The position numbers and the translations under genes were made by a program. A DNA stretch of 64,000 nucleotides, from NCBI RefSeq assembly GCF_050947875.1, contig NC_134573.1, forward strand, positions 63,279,815-63,343,814. The letters run 5' to 3'. The notes beneath the pieces were generated by a model. That model was not told the DNA's origin. It did no database searches and saw only the letters and a program-made list of their open reading frames with translations. Shown one piece after another: positions 58,798 to 64,000 of this stretch (positions are counted from its first letter, which is position 1; each line of letters opens with the position of its first letter). This DNA comes from Dermacentor variabilis (taxonomy: Eukaryota; Arthropoda; Arachnida; Ixodida; Ixodidae).

Positions 58798-59412
58798 CAT
58801 TATAAGTCATAGCTCTCGTAGTATAGCCTTCCGGGCCGTTTCCTTTTTTTTCTTTTTTTTCGTAAGTAGTTCTATTAGGGTTATTATAATTACACGGAGG
58901 TATTTCGCCCTCGTCAGCCGCAGTCCTTGAGATAGCTATTCTGGCGGCTAGCTTCCCACGCTATGCGTGCCGCCCTCGCACCTGTTTAAGCTTTTCCTAG
59001 ACGCTAGAGTTATACTATGCCCGCGCAACCTTGAGCGATCGGAAAGCGCGTTTCCCCCGCTTGGCCGGCGGAGAGGGGAGGCTTTGTTCCGGCCGCAGAG
59101 CTCTCCACGTCTCAGTAAGGTGCCTCGTGGTGGTCTCGCGCGGACGATGCCCTCTCGGTGAGCGCATATTTCACCCCTCATCTTTTAAGAGGTTCAATAC
59201 TTACAAGCATTTGTCTCGCAAACCATATTTCTTTCAAGGGAATTTTCCTCGTCTCAATAATTTATCTCGTCGTATTCGAGTGCTGATTGCCGTGTTATTG
59301 TTTGTTAACGAAGCTTTCCCCTCAAGTCTAAATATTTTAAGGCAGTTTTCCTAGTCTCTAAAGCCGCTCGAGTTCGCTCTTCTCCTCGGGCGGCCATTTT
59401 TTCCAAGAAAGT

Positions 59413-59446
59413 ATGCCTTCCAACCACTCGGTTGGAAGGTTGGAAG
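59413..59446. repeat. Short hairpin
   Basis: GCCTTCCAACC and GGTTGGAAGG(C) pair around ACTC, with a second overlapping GGTTGGAAGGC. Confidence 0.7.
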
Positions 59447-59861
59447 GCAAAAAGCAACTATCGCGGACAACGTCAGCCCCTTTCCACGTAAGTATGAGGC
59501 TCGGAGCAGGAGCTATGGCGTTTGAAAGTAACCTTGGGCTTGACGAACCAACCGACTGAGCTATCTTTACGGGCAACATCCAAGGGTGACGAGTTCAAAT
59601 CACCTCCTATGTTCCTCTTTTTCTCCTCTTTTCTTTCTTTCTTTTTAATGTCTTTTCCTTTATTTTATCACTGTACGGGAACCATCCTAAAAGAAACTAT
59701 ATATATCCTCAATTATGTATGGCCACACATGTGCAGGTCATAAATACCAGGTTCTCTAGCCGAGTGCCATCTGTGCGGTATAACCGAGCTCAGATTGGTC
59801 CACCTTGACTCATCAAATAGGGCACCACTGTAGGTTAAATGAGGCGTACAACTCCTGCGGG

Positions 59862-60107
59862 ACCCGCCGTGGTTGCTCAGTGGTCATGGTGTTAGACTGC
59901 TGAGCACAAGGTCGCGGGATCGAATCCCGGCCACGGCGGCCGCATTCCGATGGCGGCGAAATGCGAAAACACCCGTGTACTTAGAATTAGGTGCACGTTA
60001 AAGAACCCCAGGTGGTCGAAATTTCCGGAGTCCTCCACTACGGCGTGCCACATAATCAGAAAGTGGTTTTGTCACGTAAAACCTCATAATTTAAATTTTT
60101 TTAATTT
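59862..60107 (+). mobile_element. tRNA-derived SINE with 12-bp target duplication
   Basis: The head folds as a tRNA: GCCGTGG and CCACGGC can form a 7-bp acceptor stem; A box TTGCTCAGTGG, B box GGTCGCGGGATCGAATCCC. The body contains AACACCCGTGTAC, GGTGCACGTTAAAGAACCCC and GGTCGAAATTTCCGG; the tail is GGCGTGCCACATAATC then T/A-rich. AACTCCTGCGGG flanks it at 59850-59861 and 60108-60119. Inserted into the RTE 5' region. Confidence 0.92.
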
Positions 60108-60119
60108 AACTCCTGCGGG

Positions 60120-60174
60120 GACGGTAGAGTATCCGTCTCCCGTGCAAGAGGACTGTGGTTCAAATCCCGGTGCC
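60120..60174 (+). promoter_or_regulatory. tRNA-like pol III promoter block at the RTE 5' region
   Basis: GGTAGAGTATCCGTCTCCCG resembles an A box/anticodon arm and GGTTCAAATCCCGGTGCC a B box with T-arm. It is separate from the inserted SINE. It could be the RTE leader or a second tRNA-derived SINE fused to RTE. Confidence 0.5.
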
Positions 60175-60303
60175 GCGCAATTCTCCACCGGAAAATACAA
60201 AATACAAAAAAACCGTGTGTTGAGAAAATTCCACGAACAGGCCTGGAGTGCGGCCTGACCCCGGTGACCAGAACCGGTAACGCACTCTCTCACCAGAGCA
60301 GGA

Positions 60304-61125
60304 TTGGCCACCCTGGTGCAGTACTTGGCCACAACCTCCTATATGAATACAACAATCGAACCCCGGCCCTCAGTCCCCAGCAGCCGCGAAGCAACTGACA
60401 ACGGCGGCGGTCAGATCTGTGACGCTGCAGAGGGTGCTAAGAATACCTGGCTCCGTACAGGCCGCCATTGGAATCTGAACCTGGCAACGTTTAACGTTAG
60501 AACGTTATCTAGTGAGGCGAGTCTAGCAGTGCTATTGGAGCAATTAGAGGGCAGTAAATGGTATATAAGAGGGCAGGTAGTGACCACGGATCCGGATCAT
60601 GAGACTGAAATAACCAGAAGAATAAGAATGGGCTGGGGTGCGTTTGGCAGGCATTCTCAAATCATGAACAGCAGGTTGCCACTATCCCTCAAAAGGAAAG
60701 TGTATAACAGCTGTGTGTTACCAGTACTAACATATGGGGCAGAAACCTGGAGGCTTACGAAAAGGGTTCTACTTAAATTGAGGACGACGCAACGAGCTAT
60801 GGAAAGAAGAATGATAGGTGTAACGTTAAGGGATAAGAAAAGAGCAGATTGGGTGAGGGAACAAACGCGAGTTAATGACATCTTAGTTGAAATCAAGAAA
60901 AAGAAATGGGCATGGGCAGGAAATGTAATGAGGAGGGAAGATAACCGATGGTCATTAAGGGTTACGGACTGGATTCCAAAGGAAGGGAAGCGTAGCAGGG
61001 GGCAGCAGAAAGTTAGGTGGGTGGATGAGATTAAGAAGTTTGCAGGGACGGCATGGCCACAATTAGTACATGACCGGGGTTGTTGGAGAAATATGGGAGA
61101 GGCCTTTGCCCTGCAGTGGGCGTAA
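60304..61125 (+). pseudogene. RTE LINE: endonuclease start fused in frame to RT C-terminus
   Basis: The 273-residue frame begins with an RTE-type leader, then WNLNLATFNVRTLSSEASL, the first endonuclease strand. About residue 90 it jumps to MGWGAFGRHSQIM, LSLKRKVYNSCVLPVLTYGAETW, RTTQRAMERRMIGVTLRDK, KWAWAGNVMRREDNRW and ALQWA, the thumb/C-terminal part of RTE-type RT. Endonuclease catalytic sites and the RT palm (YADD) are deleted, yet the frame is kept. Not functional as a transposase. Confidence 0.78.
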
Positions 61126-61130
61126 CTAGG

Positions 61131-61163
61131 CTGATGATGATAATGATGATGATGATGATGATG
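61131..61163 (+). repeat. (TGATGA)n tail of the RTE element
   Basis: CTGATGATGATAATGATGATG..., directly after the stop; the expected RTE 3' simple-repeat tail. Confidence 0.85.
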
Positions 61164-61169
61164 ACATGT

Positions 61170-61795
61170 TGCATTTGTAAACATCCTTCTTAGTTGTATA
61201 GGGGTCGTACAGAGTGAAGGTATTCCAATCTATTTTTATTTTAATCTCCAGACTTGAAGTTTACGGCACCGCCCACCCAAGCATCGGGCGGTGACCTTTA
61301 GCGCTGGTTAAGCAAGCAAATTACACCCTCTCCTCGTTTACAGAAGGTTACCTACATTGAATTTGAAGACCAATAACATTGCGCCTTTCCAGAGGTTTTT
61401 CTTATGTAATTCGCTGGCATAAGGCTTGGAGCATGCGGAAATGGAGATGGTTTCGGTGAGGCCGAGCGACCGCAGTGAAAGAATATAACCCGGTGAAGAT
61501 GTTGGAGCCGGCATCTGGCACTAACCCACTTCCCTTGACTTAGCTCGCGGTGGTTGGTCAAAAATCGCGACGGCGTGCAACGGAACGCTCCAAATGTAGC
61601 TAGAAAGAATCGATGATGAGTTAGCAGAGTGATGTCGTATACAAACCAAAAAGTCTCGACAACGTTACACTGCATGCCCCGTAATTTTTTAATATACGCA
61701 AATGAATCAGATCCCCTCAGCAGCACCAAGCAGTCAGTGCTTGAGCGATCGGTAGACAGACGTATTCTATTCCTTTAGGAGTGGGACATTCTATG
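61170..61795. other. No gene recognised
   Basis: Unique-looking DNA. A 125-residue minus frame (61352-61729) has no motif. Confidence 0.4.
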
Positions 61796-61799
61796 GCTA

Positions 61800-62180
61800 T
61801 GCCGAAAAAAGTTCAGTTTTCTTCGGCATATTATTCCATATTAAATGCGTGCACGTCACTATGACGTGCAGAGCTATCGCGGTTTTGTGATGTCGCACGT
61901 CAGAAAGGCGAAGCGCGTGCAGCCAGAGAACGTTTGACAAATAGCGGAGGGCTAATGGCAAAAAAATATATCGAATCAGAAATAAATATATTTCTTTTGT
62001 TCGGTCTAACCATACGTAATCAGTCGGCACGTGTCATCTCGATTGGGGTGTTTTCGCGGTTCTCGTGACGTCGCGTAACAGGCAGGAGAATGGGAGGTAC
62101 CCGAAAAAAAGCTTGGCCAGTCGCGGAGGGCTGATTCCATAAATGTAACAAAAACAGTTTCGCATAGCTTTACGTTATAG
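61800..62180. repeat. Internally duplicated repeat
   Basis: ATAGCGGAGGGCTAATGG (about 61940) and GTCGCGGAGGGCTGATTCC (about 62122), each preceded by TCGCGGTT.T.GTGA.GTCGC, show a roughly 180-base direct duplication. No coding potential recognised. Confidence 0.5.
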
Positions 62181-62639
62181 CGCCCCAGCTTTCGTTTAAT
62201 CGCTTCATTAGAGCGTCCCTTCAGATCGACTCGAACATAATCATTGGATGTGCGCAATTCATGCTTTACCATTCTCGGCCATTCTGCAGTTAACTTCAAA
62301 ATTCAATTGTAATGCGCTACTGGTTTGGACACACCGTTCATTTTGGCTTAAAGTGCCACTCCGGCAATTTTTAGACCATGTCAAGGTGATGGAACGTTTA
62401 GGTTCCCGAGGTTCCCCTATCACGCGTCCCATAGTAGAATTGTTCGGCAAATTCGAAAATAACTTTAAATAAGCAAAAGAGCGCAAAAACAAAGCCGAAA
62501 CCTGACCAAGCAGCCTAGCGAACCGCTTCGTGTGACGTCACGAGTGTCCCCACCGGGGAAGGCGCGCAAGGCATGCCGGTCTCGCCCGCTGGCAGCGAAG
62601 AGCAAACGCTCGGGTGAATCGTGACGGCGCCGTACGTTC

Positions 62640-63060
62640 GGCTGACAATGTCAGCTGCACCAGCTCTTCAGGTCTGTCAAATATTGACGACTATGATTCT
62701 GACGAATTCAATAGCCACGTATCGCTGTTCGCGTTCGACCCGCCACCACGAGAGCCAGCGCTTATGCGCTACGTATCGCGCACCAACATGAATACCAAGG
62801 TAGCTCAAACCACTCATTTTATACGTTCCGAGTGCTAGTTTAGATGTTTTACCCCTTCTCGGGGAAGCGCTTCGCATGTTTACTGTAAAATGTGGAGCAC
62901 GACTTTCCACATGTGCGTGCCGCAAGAACGCCGCTGACCGTCCAAAGCACCGAACGGGGCATTGGACGGTCAGCGACCACTCGCTGATGTTTACATCGGC
63001 AGGCACAGCGACCACTCGTCGTTCGCTTGAGATATAATGCTTGCCTGTCATTGGTGACAT
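62640..63060 (+). repeat. Dispersed repeat, copy 2 (partner at 12000-12345, minus)
   Basis: Open frame 62614-62838 contains YDSDEFNSHVSLFAFDPPPRE; the partner has YDSGVFNSHESPFEFD. After the frame, both copies continue with a GAAGCGCTTCGCATG block and a TTTACATCGGCAGGCACAG block. Here there is also an extra inverted pair GACCGTCCA...TGGACGGTC (about 62937-62970). Confidence 0.65.
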
Positions 63061-63138
63061 TAATTACTGCCAGAATATATCAAAACAGGCAGATTTGGTG
63101 CACGTAAGCACCGTTGCATTACTCTGAATCGCGCCGAC

Positions 63139-63516
63139 ATGAGCGACCAAACAGCTTCGAAAACAGCGAACGGGAGACCGTACGGGAGCGTTGTTATGCT
63201 GCCAACTTATCATTCTTCGTATTCTCTTTGTAAACGCAATATGTTCCATGAGCTGGACACAGATAAGGACTTTGCAGGTATGATCGTTCATGAATGCGTA
63301 GTTTTCTTGCGGAAACGCCGTTGGGAGTGTCGACACCGTTTACAGCTGAACGAGGCGGTTAATGTTTACGCGGCCATATCGAAGGGCCCTACGCTTGCTG
63401 CCCATTTGGGATACGAGGCAGGTAGTCCACCTCGAACGCTAATTAGAGTCTGCATGAGAACACGCAAAAATGCACCCTTGTTCGCAGGGGCATTTAATTT
63501 AGGGAAGTGCTGCTGA
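63139..63516 (+). CDS. Unrecognised 125-residue open frame
   Basis: Starts MSDQTASKTANGRPYG; residues 35-55 read MFHELDTDKDFAGMIVHE, then a basic RKRRWECRHRL stretch, AAISKGPTLAAHLGYEAG and a Cys-ending tail. No family is recognised. It sits just after dispersed repeat copy 2 and could be the exon of a transposon or host gene. Coding potential is modest. Confidence 0.25.
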   Translation: MSDQTASKTANGRPYGSVVMLPTYHSSYSLCKRNMFHELDTDKDFAGMIVHECVVFLRKRRWECRHRLQLNEAVNVYAAISKGPTLAAHLGYEAGSPPRTLIRVCMRTRKNAPLFAGAFNLGKCC

Positions 63517-63519
63517 GGC

Positions 63520-64000
63520 CGGCGGGCTGCTTTCCGTCGAATAGCGCAACGTGCCGATGTCGATACTGCTCCGTGTCGTCGTTTCTTGCTTTTTGTGTGT
63601 GCACTGAACGAAATGAGGAATCGTTTATTTCAGGTCAGCATAGTCAAAACTAAACTACAGAAGGAGTCTTCATTCTGATGGCTTAATTACCTCAGCTGAA
63701 CCCAATCGGCATCGGTTCAAACTGTGTATGCGGAAGGCGAGGGCTTCAGTTCGCACAACCAACAACGCAACACTACCTGCATGCATGCCATTTTTGCCCG
63801 TCTACACCGAACGCAACTTCTCGCGGTAGCAACTTATCACGCCGTGCACTAGCTCACAATCGTCGACTGCTCGACGCTCTCGTCACAGTCGTTTGCACGA
63901 TCCCACCATGCTCTGCATGGAACACTCCTGACGTCACACACAATATAGCCTGTAACTGAGGAGGAGGCAAGATAGGGTGATATACACAATTAATTAAATG
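63520..64000. other. No gene recognised
   Basis: Unique-looking sequence to the end of the window. Confidence 0.45.

Larger units (their letters stand above)
58388..59352. mobile_element. Inverted-repeat element (MITE-like) with nested insertion
   Basis: 58388-58467 (AAACTGCCTTAAAATATTTAG...) and 59272-59352 are inverted copies of about 80 bases with few differences, including TTCGAGTGCTGATTGC. The interior holds a smaller inverted-repeat element (58494-58703), a TA run and a GC-rich segment. No transposase is encoded. Target duplication not clear. Confidence 0.65.
59750..61165 (+). mobile_element. RTE-type LINE, internally deleted, with SINE inserted in its 5' region
   Basis: The element's 5' region is interrupted by a SINE (59862-60107); after it come a tRNA-like block (60120-60174), an endonuclease N-terminus, an abrupt join to the RT C-terminus, a stop at 61123-61125 and a (TGATGA)n-type tail to about 61163. 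Trinucleotide tails of this type are usual for RTE-clade LINEs. The 5' limit is a guess. Confidence 0.65.

Noticed and set aside
61131..61163. Independent ATG-repeat microsatellite
   Set aside because: It is directly attached to the RTE stop codon and fits the RTE 3' tail.

Overview
This is a eukaryotic, repeat-dense genomic window, almost certainly from a hard (ixodid) tick. The evidence is the company of repeats: tRNA-derived SINEs of the tick Ruka type (five copies), RNase H-bearing LINEs, a CsRn1-like Ty3 element with a TGGTGACCC primer site, a spliced PIF/Harbinger transposon, a THAP/Kolobok transposon between TTAA sites, and long GATA, CTAT, AT and GT microsatellites. The species cannot be named from sequence alone. 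There are no bacterial operons, no CRISPR array and no rRNA genes.

Layout. 1-508: tail of a LINE on +. 509-6316: nearly full-length LINE on - (ORF1 with three zinc knuckles; ORF2 with endonuclease, reverse transcriptase, RNase H and a C-terminal zinc motif), broken by one stop and two frameshifts. 6375-11619: complete PIF/Harbinger element with about 31-bp terminal inverted repeats (TIRs), an intact four-exon Myb/SANT-like gene on + and a damaged three-exon DDE transposase on -. 11.7-13.5 kb: SINE, dispersed repeat, microsatellites. 13760-18755: rearranged Ty3/gypsy element (family A), with LTR and pol on - and an inverted LTR-tail/gag block on +. 19.5-21.2 kb: GT-rich satellite split by a SINE with a 14-bp target duplication. 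21.8-23.1 kb: CsRn1-like LTR/gag/protease remnant. 23727-29152: a Ty3/gypsy element whose pol order is integrase, RT, RNase H (Gmr1-like) and whose two LTRs are in inverted orientation, the whole flanked by one 5-bp duplication CAGTT. 30205-40271: about 10-kb Kolobok-type transposon carrying a decayed THAP/transposase gene in about ten exons. 40.9-41.8 kb: the satellite again, reversed. 42-58 kb: mostly unassigned AT-rich DNA with LINE tails, a 45-bp-stem hairpin, and a few plausible host exons, the best being a signal-peptide exon at 57778. 58.4-61.2 kb: nested inverted-repeat elements, and an internally deleted RTE-type LINE carrying a SINE in its 5' region. 62.6-63.5 kb: second copy of the dispersed repeat seen at 12 kb.

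How the parts work together. Each autonomous element once encoded its own mobility machinery: LINE target-primed reverse transcription, Ty3 Gag-Pol, Harbinger transposase plus Myb partner, Kolobok THAP transposase. Nearly all are now broken; the Harbinger Myb gene is the only multi-exon reading frame that looks intact. The two Ty3 elements with inverted parts are the most unusual structures. No complete host gene can be supported.
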